Assembly (NCBI GenBank): GCA_902492895.1
Contig: CABUNG010000012.1
Span: 1-64,000, forward strand
DNA from: an uncultured Oscillospiraceae bacterium
GTDB lineage: Bacteria; Bacillota; Clostridia; Oscillospirales; Acutalibacteraceae
Direction: 5' to 3'
Length of the DNA: 64,000 nt
Made by a program: the position numbers and the translations under genes. This document shows positions 8,614 through 17,548 of this stretch, piece by piece. Position 1 is the first letter of the stretch; every line of letters starts with the position of its first letter. Below the pieces are notes generated by a model, which was not told the origin of the DNA, made no database searches, and saw nothing but the letters and a program-made list of their open reading frames with translations.

Positions 8614-8818
8614 AGCCTTCCCCTCCGTTTCATGACTCTTATATATATGTCAGAAAAAGAGGTTTTGTGCCTGTCAGCCTCGTACAAAAAACGCGGATAT
8701 CTCCCCGGCACGTCCATCGCCGGCGTGAACTTCCGTTACCGGATATAGGGCCCCCATTTCTCCGCCGTCAATTCCAAGGAATATCCCAGCGCATTCCTGA
8801 CTGTTCCCCCCAAACGAC

Positions 8819-8858
8819 AAATCCCTGCACGGGCCTTTTTCGCCCGTGCAGGGATTTT
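8819..8858. terminator. Hairpin terminator in the gap between sigK and the AraC-GDPD regulator
   Basis: A perfect 16-bp stem (8819-8834 with 8842-8857) around a T-rich loop lies about 40 bases after the stop of the minus-strand regulator gene. The gap 8614-8897 holds nothing else that I can identify apart from a likely sigK promoter region near 8640-8660. Confidence 0.85.
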
Positions 8859-8897
8859 CTGTGTGCAGCATCATCAAACAGCACCGCATCGGCGTAC

Positions 8898-11800
8898 TCA
8901 TTCCGCGGCTATCACCGGAATCGGCGGCGTCGCCATGGTGTACGCAGCCCCAGGCTGAATCGTCCAGGAGTAACAAAGCACAACGGATCCCTCTGTCGGT
9001 GAGGACGCCGTCAGCCTGGAGCCCTCCGCCTTCAGAGCGCCCTCCAGAACCAAAATGACCGGGTCAACGGAGTGGATCTGCCCGTCGTAGGTATGCATAT
9101 CCGCCCGCAGAGCGGCCGGGACCCCCACACGCAGCTGCAGAGGGCCGGCCGGTCCCGTCAGCCGCTTCATCCAGGAGGCGCTCCGGTCGGGCGCGTAGGA
9201 GAAAAAGCCGTCCACGCCGCTTTGAAACACCTCGACATACTCGTCGTAACCGGACACCTCATAGGGCCAGGACGGAATACCCCGGTGTCGCAGCCGCCGG
9301 ATCAGATCAAACAAGGCCGGGTTGTCGTGATACCGGGGGCTGAATACCGTGTCGAACATCTGGACATCGGACAGCACGGACGGAAACTCCAGCCGGAAGG
9401 TCTCCTCCCTGGCGAAATCCCGGTTGTGCAGAGAGGCCCCCGGACTCATCCGGCGCAGCCGGAGAAAATGCTGCGGCGTATGGGATACATACGACAGCCT
9501 GTCCGCGACCTGATACGCCTCCGCCAGCTTTTTTACCACCGGCAGAATGCCGAACTGCGGACTTTTGATCTTGACGAAAAAATGAGGCACCCTGTCGGCG
9601 AACCGTTCAAAAAAGGTCTCCAGCAGCTGGAGGGGCCGCTGAAGGGCAAACGGCACCGGTTCGCCGTTATACCGGTCGATGACGATTTTTCGCACCTCGT
9701 CCCAGTCCATCTGCTCGATATCCCCCTTGGCGTAGGAGGTGATATCCGCAAGCCGGCGGAACTGGGTCGCCACCACCCGCCTGTCCCTCGTCATATACAC
9801 GTCGAGAGACATGGCCTCCGCCCCGCCCCGGATCGAGCGTTCCGCCGATTCCAGGGTGTTTTCCCCCCGGATCCAGCCTCCGGCCGATTGGGCCGCTATG
9901 TGCGGCGCACGCAGCAGGGTATGGGACGGATAGCGGCGCATGGCTTCCATCAAACCGGACGGCCGCTCCACCACCAGCCCGTTGGCTCCGGACGTCAGCA
10001 TCCGGTGATACCGAACCGTCTCTCCTCCGCTTCCGGTTCCCTGCATCATCCAGACGGTCATGGACTGCAGCCGCAGGCGGTCGATCGACTCCTGCGGCGT
10101 GTCTTCGTCGAGCAGGACGATCCGGGAGAGACAGCTGTTGGCTTCCGCCCCGCATGCCGCCGGATCGGCGTCTCCCCCGGTGCGGTCCAGTATCCCATGC
10201 ACCAGATAATACTGTCTGCGGACATAGCGGACAATCTCGGCATCCGCCGACGCCACAAACACATCCCGCTCCCCCCGTTCTTTCAGATACTGGATCAGCT
10301 GATCCGCCGCCTGCTTGGAGGACAGGGCAAAAACCGGCATCATCCGGCGGTAGATTTTGATGTAAAAAGAGGTCAGCGTGCCCAGCGGGCAGCCTTTGAA
10401 GCTGTGAACGGTCCGGTCCTCATGCAGGCGCACATACACGGCCGCCGGAGGAACAGCCGACGAGCAGCCGGCGTTGATATCCTCCATGGACTCGGGGCGG
10501 AACACCACGGTCGGGGACTGGATGATCCCGGTGTCCGGCTCGCGGACATCCACAAGATTCGATCCCACCGGCGTCTCCAGCATTTCGGAACAGTCGGTGT
10601 CGGTGAACGAAATCCGGTCCATATACACCCGCCCGGATCCCGGCTGATCCAGGTTGTCCAGTCCGCGAAACAGCAGCGCCACCCCCGTTCCGGTGCCGAG
10701 AATCAGGGGCGGAGGCGGATCCGCCTCGCCGGTATAGCGGAACTGGGAAAGCGGGATGCTGATGATGGCCGCCTCGCAGCCCAGGGACACCACACACCCG
10801 AATTCGCTGCCGTCGCTGCCGTAAAGCAGCATTTGAACCCTCACCGGCTTGGTGGCCTTGGACCAGAAAGTCAGATGGGTCATGCCGCCCACATGCAGCG
10901 TGTTCCGCATGCGGGTGTATCGGTCCACCCGCCAGTCGGAGCTGACGTTGAAATCGAAAAAACCGGCCCGGGTTCCCTGATACCGCCATTCATCGGTAAA
11001 AGCGGCGTTCTGCGCCGACCCGTGCACCCGGTCGGTCCGCCATTCGAATACCGGACCTTCGAAATCTTCGAACACCAGCTGAACCGGCTCCTTGGCCGGT
11101 GCCGCTTTGTGTCTGTCTTTGTATGTCCCCGGCGGCAGGCCCATGCGGGCACGGAATGCGCGGGAAAAAGCGGCCGCCGACTGATAGCCCAGCACCTCCG
11201 CCGCCTCGCTCACCGATACGCCGTCCAGCAGCAGCTCCGCCGCCCGCTCCATCCGCCGCAGATCGAAATCCTCTTTCAGGGAGCGGCCGGTTTCCCGGCG
11301 GTACCGGCGGGACAAATGGGGATAGCTGTAGCAAAGCCGCTCCTCAAGCTCCCCGACATGCCGCATATACAGGATATGGCGTCCAAGGCAATCCCGGATG
11401 GCGGCCACGAGATCGGGAATCTCGGGACCGGAACGGACCGGGGATTCCGGCAGGCTCCCCCGGTACAGATACACCGCCAGCTGATGCAGCAGGCTTTCGA
11501 TGAGACGGGACCGGTACATCTCCTCGGTTTCCAGTTCGTCAAACAGGGCGGTGAACACGCCGTGCAGGCGGTAGAGATCATGCAGAATCCGAACCGGCTC
11601 CCGGGTCAGGGCTTCCGCCATCTGCGCGGTTTCATCCTGGGGGGACACGGGATGAAACGACAGGCGCAGATGAAAAAAGCGCAGCGGACAGGCGGCATTT
11701 TCCGGCTGCAGGCTGTATTCCCCCGCCGTGCATATGACCGCTGTTCCCAGTTTCAGGGTGTCCGTGCGGTCCCCGCAAACCAAGCGGCCGCCGGATGCCG

Positions 11801-11963
11801 TCACATACAAAATGTCCACCGGGCGGCCTGTCCTGGCCGGGGGTTTTGGATACGCCGTCCCGCATGCCGCCTCCTGCAGGCTGTGGATGCGGTAGGGTCC
11901 GCAGTCCACAGGCGGATGCGCCGGAGTCATGGCGGATATCCTGCGGTTTTCTCCGACTTCCAT
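8898..11963 (-). CDS. AraC-family regulator fused to a catalytically dead GDPD-like sensor module
   Basis: A 1021-residue one-component regulator. Residues 1-170 resemble an AraC N-terminal domain. An AraC double HTH spans about 183-285 (EAAEVLGYQSAAAFSRAFR). A carbohydrate-binding-like beta-sandwich follows (about 297-455, opening FEDFEG), then a degenerate barrel (about 485-680) and a GDPD-like TIM barrel (about 680-930). The last three parts mirror the divergent surface GDPD, but the catalytic residues are changed: HRG has become QSA (692-694), the metal Glu is S719, the second His is Q734 and the EIK Glu is Lys; Asp721 and ENTL remain. No signal peptide or membrane helix is seen, so it should be cytoplasmic. 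The start at 11963 has GGAGGG upstream. It probably binds a glycerophosphodiester-like ligand and controls the neighbouring enzyme gene; that role is inferred. Confidence 0.85.
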   Translation of the reverse strand: MEVGENRRISAMTPAHPPVDCGPYRIHSLQEAACGTAYPKPPARTGRPVDILYVTASGGRLVCGDRTDTLKLGTAVICTAGEYSLQPENAACPLRFFHLRLSFHPVSPQDETAQMAEALTREPVRILHDLYRLHGVFTALFDELETEEMYRSRLIESLLHQLAVYLYRGSLPESPVRSGPEIPDLVAAIRDCLGRHILYMRHVGELEERLCYSYPHLSRRYRRETGRSLKEDFDLRRMERAAELLLDGVSVSEAAEVLGYQSAAAFSRAFRARMGLPPGTYKDRHKAAPAKEPVQLVFEDFEGPVFEWRTDRVHGSAQNAAFTDEWRYQGTRAGFFDFNVSSDWRVDRYTRMRNTLHVGGMTHLTFWSKATKPVRVQMLLYGSDGSEFGCVVSLGCEAAIISIPLSQFRYTGEADPPPPLILGTGTGVALLFRGLDNLDQPGSGRVYMDRISFTDTDCSEMLETPVGSNLVDVREPDTGIIQSPTVVFRPESMEDINAGCSSAVPPAAVYVRLHEDRTVHSFKGCPLGTLTSFYIKIYRRMMPVFALSSKQAADQLIQYLKERGERDVFVASADAEIVRYVRRQYYLVHGILDRTGGDADPAACGAEANSCLSRIVLLDEDTPQESIDRLRLQSMTVWMMQGTGSGGETVRYHRMLTSGANGLVVERPSGLMEAMRRYPSHTLLRAPHIAAQSAGGWIRGENTLESAERSIRGGAEAMSLDVYMTRDRRVVATQFRRLADITSYAKGDIEQMDWDEVRKIVIDRYNGEPVPFALQRPLQLLETFFERFADRVPHFFVKIKSPQFGILPVVKKLAEAYQVADRLSYVSHTPQHFLRLRRMSPGASLHNRDFAREETFRLEFPSVLSDVQMFDTVFSPRYHDNPALFDLIRRLRHRGIPSWPYEVSGYDEYVEVFQSGVDGFFSYAPDRSASWMKRLTGPAGPLQLRVGVPAALRADMHTYDGQIHSVDPVILVLEGALKAEGSRLTASSPTEGSVVLCYSWTIQPGAAYTMATPPIPVIAAE

Positions 11964-12011
11964 CAAGTGCCGTTCCCTCCTTCGCCGGGCGTAGGCCTGT
12001 TCGTTATTTCT

Positions 12012-12040
12012 AGCATAAAGATCAAATTCCATCATGTCAA
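12012..12040 (-). promoter_or_regulatory. Promoter of the AraC-GDPD regulator
   Basis: On the minus strand a consensus TTGACA (12035-12040), a 17-bp spacer and TATGCT (12012-12017) lie 49 bases upstream of the start at 11963. One copy of the ATCAAATT repeat sits in its spacer, a position suited to autorepression. Confidence 0.75.
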
Positions 12041-12054
12041 TATCAAATTTTGAT
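12021..12054. promoter_or_regulatory. Direct-repeat operator for the AraC-type regulator
   Basis: ATCAAATT occurs at 12021-12028 and again at 12042-12049, exactly 21 bp apart, so both face the same side of the helix. This is the typical arrangement of AraC half-sites. The second copy extends into ATCAAA-T-TTTGAT (12042-12054), a 6-1-6 palindrome. The repeats lie in and just upstream of the regulator promoter, and about 24 bp upstream of the -10 of the enzyme gene. Confidence 0.6.
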
Positions 12055-12083
12055 TCCCCGTTCGGCGTCCGGTCTTTTATAAT
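12050..12083 (+). promoter_or_regulatory. Activator-dependent promoter of the surface GDPD gene
   Basis: A consensus TATAAT is at 12078-12083, but the 17-bp-upstream position (tccccg) is not a -35 box. The nearest -35-like sequence, TTGATT at 12050-12055, is 22 bp away. Such a promoter usually needs an activator, and the direct repeat ends just upstream of this point. Confidence 0.5.
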
Positions 12084-12161
12084 CATACTTGCGGAATACC
12101 CGCGGAGAGGATCCCGGACACCATATCGGCGGCGCGGCCGCAAGAAAGGATGGGTCATACC

Positions 12162-15110
12162 ATGAAGAAACACGTGGCGATTTTCCTCTGTGTCGCACTC
12201 CTCATCAGCGCCCTATCCGGCCTGCTGATCAGCGCGGGAGCGGCGGACGCCCCCGCCATCGTCAAGATCGCGGATTTTGAGGGTGACAACCTCGGCGTCA
12301 AGGTCAACTACCCGAACGACGGCAGCGTGAGTGCAGAAGCCGTGTCTTCCCCCGTATACGAGGGCTCGAAGAGCGCCAAACTGCTGCTGCGCTATGAAAA
12401 CTCATACAGCAAAATCACCTATGCCGTCGGCGAAACAATCTCATTCGCGGAGGGAATGCAGCCGAAATATCTGTCCTTCTGGATGAAATCGGACGTCCAT
12501 GCGTATCTTGAAATCCAGCTTCCCGACAAAAACTGGAACGGCGACAGTTTTTACCTGGTGGAGATTCTCGAAGGTGAACACATGTACAACATCGACATTT
12601 CGGACTGCGCCTTCGCGGGAATCCGCGGCATCATCCTCAACAACTGGGCCGTGGGCAAAAGCGTCACGATCCCGCCCCAGACGCCGTATTCCGGAAATGC
12701 CTATCTCGATTCCGTCATCATCACCGATACCCCCCGCGAGCTGTCGGGCGCGGACAGCTCGGGTCCGGTCTCGTCCGGGGACGCCTCGTCTCCGGACAGT
12801 TCGTCTCCGGACAGTTCGGTGCCGGACTCCACAGCCCGAAATATCCCTCTCACCGGATTCGAGGAGGGAGAGGCGCTCCTGACCACCGGTGATCCCGACG
12901 GTCTCGCCGCGGTGGATACCGAGCATGTCTTCACCGGAAGCCGCAGCATGAAACTGCGCGCGTATGAAAAAGACGGCAGTCAGCACACCGGATACAAACT
13001 GGACGAAGGCTGTCTGCTGCCCGACGGGCGGGTGCCGCGGTATCTCTCGTTCTGGTGCGAATCCGAAACCGATTTCACCGTCCGGATCCAGCTGTTCGAT
13101 CCGCATTGGGGCACCGATTTCGACACAACGGCGGAAATCCGTCAGGGGATCCAGATGGTCAACGTCGACATTTCCGGCTGTACCTATACCAGTTCGATCC
13201 GGGGATTTTATTTCCGCATCAAGAGCAGCGATCAGAAGCCGGGCGCCTCGTTTGACGCGTCCTTCTATGTCGACGCCATGCTCTTGACCGATACCCCCCG
13301 CACGCTCGAGGATACGGACGATCCCGGGGACGAGGTTTCGGGCGGCGTTTCGGGGGCGCCCGTGATCGTCGCGGACATTACGGACGAGGCGGCGTACCGG
13401 TCCCTGTCCGGCGATGTCCGTCCCGATGTCGCCATCCTCACGGTCGGCGCCTCTCTTCAGGTGACCGCCAAAGACGGCACGCCGATCACCAGCGCCGCCG
13501 ATGCGCTCGACTTTCTCGCAGGGCGCATCGTTCCCGCCTTTTCCGTATCGGATGCCGCCGCGGTCACGGCCCTGACCTCTCTGCTGAACGACCGGGATAT
13601 CCACGATTGCTTCATTCTCTCCGCCGATCCGGATCTGGTCGACCAGGCCCGCTCCGCCTGCCCCCGCATCCACGGCGCGGTCGTCTTTGGCGAAGAGGAT
13701 GTGGGCACCGACGCCAAGCGGCTTCAGGTCCGGAACGTCACCAACGCCCATCAGAGCAAGGTCGCTGTCCTGCCCGCAACCGCTTCGTCCGACGATATCC
13801 TGTACCTTCAAAAACGCCTGATGTCGGTCTGGGTTCGGTCCGGCGATGACACGGTTTCCCTCTATGGCGCCATGACTGCCGGCGCAAACGGCGTCGTCAC
13901 AGGCAACCCGGCCGGGGCGCGGGAATGCCTGGACAGCTTCGATCCCGGCACCCTGCTGCGCCAGGTGCTGATCATCGGCCACCGGGGCCTCCCTTCTGCC
14001 GCGCAGGAGAACTCCCTCGCCAGCGCCATGGCGGCCTATGAGGCGGGGGCCAACGCCATCGAATGCGACGTCTATCTGTCCAAAGACGGCCATATCGTCA
14101 TCCTCCACAACAATACCGTGGACGAAGCCACCGACGGAACGGGCTCCATCGAGGATATGACGCTCGCGCAGATCAAAGCGCTGAACATCGACCAGAACAA
14201 AAAGCTCCCCACCCAGAAGATCCCCACCCTTGCCGAGTATTTCGCCGCTTTTAAGGGCAAGGACATCCAGCATATTATCGAGATCAAAAGCGGCCAGGCC
14301 GCCATCATCGACAAACTCAAGGATTTGATCGACGAATACGGCGTGGCGGATCAGGTGTCCTTTATCTCCTTCACCCTCAGCCAGCTCCAGCGGGCCCGGG
14401 AAGTCATGCCGGAAATTTCGGCCGGTTATCTGGCGGCTCCGGCCGCGGATACGGCGTTTGAGCAAATCTCTTCCCTGGTGACCCCCTATACGCTGACGTA
14501 CCACCCCCAATACGACAGCGCCGACAAGACCCAGCAGTTCCTGCTCAATCTGCAGCCGGTCATGGCTGCCAGGGGCATGACCTTCTATCCCTGGACCTAT
14601 TACGACCGGGCCCAATTCCGGTATGCGTATGAAAACGGCTTCTACGGGCTGACCACCGACGACGCCCACTGGGCCTCCGACTTCGCGGTGCAGCTCGTCC
14701 CCCCGGCCGTCTGCACCCTGTCCGCGGATCCCGGCCAGGCCAAACCGTTCGAAATCGAGGTCCGGACCAAGACCGGCACCCAGACCGTAACCGCCGCGCC
14801 TGTGGTGATCGGCGGCACCGCGCAGCTTGTCGAACAGGATGGCCGGTATTACGGATCCGCATCCGGAACAGCCGTCGTCCTCTTCAAGTACGCCATCCGG
14901 ACAAGCGGGCTCAAGTATACCCTTTATTCGTCTCCGGTCCGGGTTGAAATCTCCGGCGGGACCTCTTCCGAAACCGAGAGCGGGGCATCGCAGCCGCCGG
15001 TCTCGGGTGTGGACACCGGGGTACCGGCCCTGTCGGGGCTTCTCCCGCTCCTGATCGCGTCGGCCGGCTGCGCTGCCGTCGCCGCGGGGCGGAAACGCCG
15101 GCACGCATAA
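12162..15110 (+). CDS. Secreted, membrane-anchored glycerophosphodiester phosphodiesterase with two carbohydrate-binding-like domains
   Basis: A 982-residue surface enzyme likely to cleave glycerophosphodiesters such as deacylated lipids or teichoic acid chains. A signal peptide covers about residues 1-30. Two homologous beta-sandwich domains follow (about 34-195, opening ADFEGD, and 230-390, opening TGFEEG), joined by a Ser/Pro/Asp linker. After them come a degenerate barrel half and a GDPD barrel with HRG at 607-609, ECD at 634-636, H649 in LHN and EIK at 707-709, so the catalytic set is complete. The C-terminus has a threonine/glycine-rich VDTG segment, a membrane helix and RKRRHA, a cell-envelope anchor. 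The start at 12162 is preferred over 12150 because AAGGA is correctly spaced for it and the signal peptide begins there. A terminator follows at 15126. Confidence 0.9.
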   Translation: MKKHVAIFLCVALLISALSGLLISAGAADAPAIVKIADFEGDNLGVKVNYPNDGSVSAEAVSSPVYEGSKSAKLLLRYENSYSKITYAVGETISFAEGMQPKYLSFWMKSDVHAYLEIQLPDKNWNGDSFYLVEILEGEHMYNIDISDCAFAGIRGIILNNWAVGKSVTIPPQTPYSGNAYLDSVIITDTPRELSGADSSGPVSSGDASSPDSSSPDSSVPDSTARNIPLTGFEEGEALLTTGDPDGLAAVDTEHVFTGSRSMKLRAYEKDGSQHTGYKLDEGCLLPDGRVPRYLSFWCESETDFTVRIQLFDPHWGTDFDTTAEIRQGIQMVNVDISGCTYTSSIRGFYFRIKSSDQKPGASFDASFYVDAMLLTDTPRTLEDTDDPGDEVSGGVSGAPVIVADITDEAAYRSLSGDVRPDVAILTVGASLQVTAKDGTPITSAADALDFLAGRIVPAFSVSDAAAVTALTSLLNDRDIHDCFILSADPDLVDQARSACPRIHGAVVFGEEDVGTDAKRLQVRNVTNAHQSKVAVLPATASSDDILYLQKRLMSVWVRSGDDTVSLYGAMTAGANGVVTGNPAGARECLDSFDPGTLLRQVLIIGHRGLPSAAQENSLASAMAAYEAGANAIECDVYLSKDGHIVILHNNTVDEATDGTGSIEDMTLAQIKALNIDQNKKLPTQKIPTLAEYFAAFKGKDIQHIIEIKSGQAAIIDKLKDLIDEYGVADQVSFISFTLSQLQRAREVMPEISAGYLAAPAADTAFEQISSLVTPYTLTYHPQYDSADKTQQFLLNLQPVMAARGMTFYPWTYYDRAQFRYAYENGFYGLTTDDAHWASDFAVQLVPPAVCTLSADPGQAKPFEIEVRTKTGTQTVTAAPVVIGGTAQLVEQDGRYYGSASGTAVVLFKYAIRTSGLKYTLYSSPVRVEISGGTSSETESGASQPPVSGVDTGVPALSGLLPLLIASAGCAAVAAGRKRRHA

Positions 15111-15125
15111 AGCTCCCATAGAAAA

Positions 15126-15154
15126 CGAGGCGGACCATAAAATGGTCCGCCTCG
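15126..15154. terminator. Bidirectional terminator
   Basis: A 13-bp perfect stem (15126-15138 with 15142-15154) lies between convergent genes. On the minus strand it is followed by TTTTC, so it serves the YjdF-like gene best, and it may also stop the GDPD transcript. Confidence 0.85.
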
Positions 15155-15170
15155 CTGCTTTATCGTTCCA

Positions 15171-15878
15171 TTATTCCGGGACGGCCGCGGTCGGCTCCGA
15201 TGCCCGGTCTTCCGCCTCATCGCCCCAGTTCACCCGGACGAACTGATCGATCGGCGCCAAGACGGACAAGCGCCGTCCTCCCAGATGGATCCACAAAAAG
15301 AGGCACATGACCGCCGTTCCCGCCAGGCAGATCATCATATCCTCCATCGTATCGGCCACGCCGTTGAATCCGGCATACGGCGCGACGGCGTACTGGGAAT
15401 CGTTTCCGAACACCAGATAGATCACATATTCGACGATCTCCCACATGCCCGCGGCGGTCATGGAAAAGAACGCCGCGAAGGAAACCGACACCAGGCGGTC
15501 CTTTCCCATCGGCGCGTGCTTATCCTCCCGGAAAAGGTAGTAGGCACACAGCCCGACGGCGGTAAAGATCACCCCGCTGACGCCGTGAGCGAGGAGATCG
15601 TAATACGCGTATTTGCTGTACCAGCTGAAGGCCACCCCCAGCTCAAACGCCGCAAATATAAAGGCCAGCAGGCAAATATCGGCCAGATACGCCGGTTTCA
15701 GCCGGAACACGACGCGGATCAGCCAGGGAATCGGCAGAAACAGCAGCCCCGCAAATCCCATGAATCCCCTCGTTTCGCCCGGCATGAACGCCGTATAGAG
15801 GCCGATCGCAACGCCTCCGAGCGCATACAGGATCACCGCTGCGACATAAAAAGCCCGCCAATTGACCGTTTTTTTCAT
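15171..15878 (-). CDS. YjdF/DUF2238-like membrane protein
   Basis: A 235-residue polytopic membrane protein with about six or seven hydrophobic helices. The central YYDLLAHGVSG and later DTMEDMMICLAGT resemble the D-x-x-x-H and D-x-x-x-D-M positions of the YjdF/DUF2238 family, whose function is unknown. The start at 15878 (MKKTVNW) is chosen because the first helix follows directly and a GGGGTGACGGG ribosome-binding site precedes it. A longer frame reaching 16061 would overlap the oadB promoter region. Its soluble C-terminal tail of about 25 residues is acidic. Confidence 0.7.
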   Translation of the reverse strand: MKKTVNWRAFYVAAVILYALGGVAIGLYTAFMPGETRGFMGFAGLLFLPIPWLIRVVFRLKPAYLADICLLAFIFAAFELGVAFSWYSKYAYYDLLAHGVSGVIFTAVGLCAYYLFREDKHAPMGKDRLVSVSFAAFFSMTAAGMWEIVEYVIYLVFGNDSQYAVAPYAGFNGVADTMEDMMICLAGTAVMCLFLWIHLGGRRLSVLAPIDQFVRVNWGDEAEDRASEPTAAVPE

Positions 15879-16050
15879 CCCGTCACCCCGTCCAAACCCA
15901 TTTCTTTCTATACTATGCACCGACACCCGCCTCATAGTCAAGCCCTTTTCGAGAATTTCCGAGTTTCCTGCACCCAGGTGCCGGTTTGGACGCAAAATGT
16001 AAGAAAGGATAAAAGATTCGGAAAAAGAACCTCCTTCCCGCAGAATCCGG

Positions 16051-16079
16051 TTGAAAATCATAACAATATCCTATATAAT
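16051..16079 (+). promoter_or_regulatory. Sigma-A-type promoter of oadB
   Basis: TTGAAA (16051-16056), a 17-bp spacer and a consensus TATAAT (16074-16079) lie 42 bases before the TTG start of oadB. Confidence 0.8.
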
Positions 16080-16121
16080 AGAAAACTGACCATTTGAAAC
16101 CAAAAAAGAGGAGAGTCTGCG

Positions 16122-17339
16122 TTGGAGTTTTTAGAACATTTCCGGTTTCTGTATGACGGAGTCGCGTATTTTTTCTCGACTCACGAGGAAATCATCAACG
16201 GTGAGGTGTGGATGGTTCCCGGCTGGAAGCATTTTGTCATGATCTTAATCGGCGGCCTGCTGATTTATCTGGCCCTGGCCAAGGATTTTGAACCGGCCCT
16301 GCTCATGCCGATGGGCATCGGCGCCATACTGGTCAACCTGCCCGTGTCCGGCGCCATCGATCAGATGAATGAAGCCCTGGGCCATGAGGTCCCCGGCATC
16401 ATCGACTGGCTATTCAAAGTCGGCATCGAAGCCTCGGAGGCCTTGCCCCTGCTCTTGTTTATCGGCATCGGCGCCATGATCGATTTCGGCCCCTTGCTCT
16501 CGAATCCGAAAATGTTCCTGTTCGGCGCGGCGGCCCAGTTCGGCATTTTCCTCACGGTGCTGGTCGCCTCCTTCATGTTCCCGGATTTCAAGGACGCCGC
16601 GGCCATCGGCGTCATCGGCGCTGCCGACGGCCCCACGGCTATTCTGGTTTCCCAGATTTTCAAATCCAATTATATGGGAGCCATCGCGGTAGCGGCTTAT
16701 TCCTATATGGCGCTGGTTCCCATCATTCAGCCGGTCGCCATCAAGGCCGTGACCACCAAAAAAGAGCGGATGATCCGGATGCCGTATAATCCGCAGTCGG
16801 TGTCCCGGAGAACCCGCATCCTGTTCCCGATCATCGTCATCGTCATCGCCGGACTGGTGGCGCCGGCCTCGGTCTCCCTGGTGGGCATGCTGATGTTCGG
16901 CAACCTGCTGCGGGAATGTCTGAAGCTGGACAGCCTGTCCCAGACCGCGCAGACCACCTTGGCCAACCTGATCACCATTGTGCTGGGGCTGACCATCGCC
17001 GCCAGCATGAAAGCCGGCGCTTTCCTGACGGTGGGTACGGTGGTCATCATGGGCCTGGGTCTGGTGGCCTTTGTGTTCGACACCATCGGCGGCGTGATGT
17101 TTGCGAAACTGATGAACGTCTTCCTGCCGAAGGATAAGAAAATCAATCCCATGGTGGGCGGCGCCGGCATCTCGGCCTTCCCCATGTCCGCCCGGGTCAT
17201 CCAGAAAATGGCCCTCAAGGAAGATAACCAGAACCATCTGCTCATGCACGCCGTGGGTGCCAATGTGGCCGGACAGATCGGCTCCGTGGTGGCCGGCGGC
17301 ATCATCCTGACAGTGGTTCCCCGCCTGATCGGCGGCTGA
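16122..17339 (+). CDS. oadB: Sodium ion-translocating decarboxylase, beta subunit
   Basis: Membrane carboxybiotin decarboxylase that couples decarboxylation to Na+ export (oxaloacetate, methylmalonyl-CoA or glutaconyl-CoA decarboxylase beta subunit). The 405-residue protein has about ten hydrophobic helices and the family signature GAADGPTAILVSQ near residue 168. Strongly conserved polar segments typical of the Na+ path (GGAGISAFPMSARV) occur near residue 345. Translation starts at TTG 16122 with GAGGAGAG upstream. It is followed after 20 bases by a gamma-like membrane peptide. The carboxyltransferase alpha subunit and the biotin carrier are not adjacent, so the substrate cannot be named; they may be encoded elsewhere. 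Confidence 0.93.
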   Translation: MEFLEHFRFLYDGVAYFFSTHEEIINGEVWMVPGWKHFVMILIGGLLIYLALAKDFEPALLMPMGIGAILVNLPVSGAIDQMNEALGHEVPGIIDWLFKVGIEASEALPLLLFIGIGAMIDFGPLLSNPKMFLFGAAAQFGIFLTVLVASFMFPDFKDAAAIGVIGAADGPTAILVSQIFKSNYMGAIAVAAYSYMALVPIIQPVAIKAVTTKKERMIRMPYNPQSVSRRTRILFPIIVIVIAGLVAPASVSLVGMLMFGNLLRECLKLDSLSQTAQTTLANLITIVLGLTIAASMKAGAFLTVGTVVIMGLGLVAFVFDTIGGVMFAKLMNVFLPKDKKINPMVGGAGISAFPMSARVIQKMALKEDNQNHLLMHAVGANVAGQIGSVVAGGIILTVVPRLIGG

Positions 17340-17359
17340 CCGGATAAGGAGGATCATGT

Positions 17360-17521
17360 ATGGATATCGTATTTCAAACCAACAACCTGTCCAGTGCCCT
17401 GCTGCTGATGCTGCTGGGCATGGTGGGAATTTTTGTGGTGATGGGCGTCATCATGCTGGCCGTCACCCTGCTCAACCGCTTTGCCAAAGACAAGAAAACC
17501 GACGAAAACGATAAAAAATAA
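17360..17521 (+). CDS. Small gamma-like subunit of the Na+-translocating decarboxylase
   Basis: A 53-residue peptide beginning MDIVFQTNNL, with one membrane helix (about residues 13-38) and a charged, Lys/Asp-rich tail. OadG proteins have this form: one helix plus a hydrophilic tail that holds the complex together. It lies 20 bases after oadB and has an AAGGAGGATC ribosome-binding site. An overlapping ATG at 17356 is out of this frame. It is somewhat shorter than typical OadG (about 80 residues) and lacks a clear His-rich zinc site. The assignment rests mainly on size, topology and position. Confidence 0.7.
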   Translation: MDIVFQTNNLSSALLLMLLGMVGIFVVMGVIMLAVTLLNRFAKDKKTDENDKK

Positions 17522-17548
17522 GTATCAATGTGTAAATGAGGGATAGCT

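Noticed and set aside
9072..12053. 993-codon plus-strand open frame opposite the AraC-GDPD regulator
   Set aside because: It has no ribosome-binding site, an Arg/His/Pro-rich composition and no family features, while the minus strand encodes a full recognisable protein. GC-rich antisense frames are long by chance here; the same holds for 12441-15119, 31080-32591, 39191-41113 and 49111-50592.
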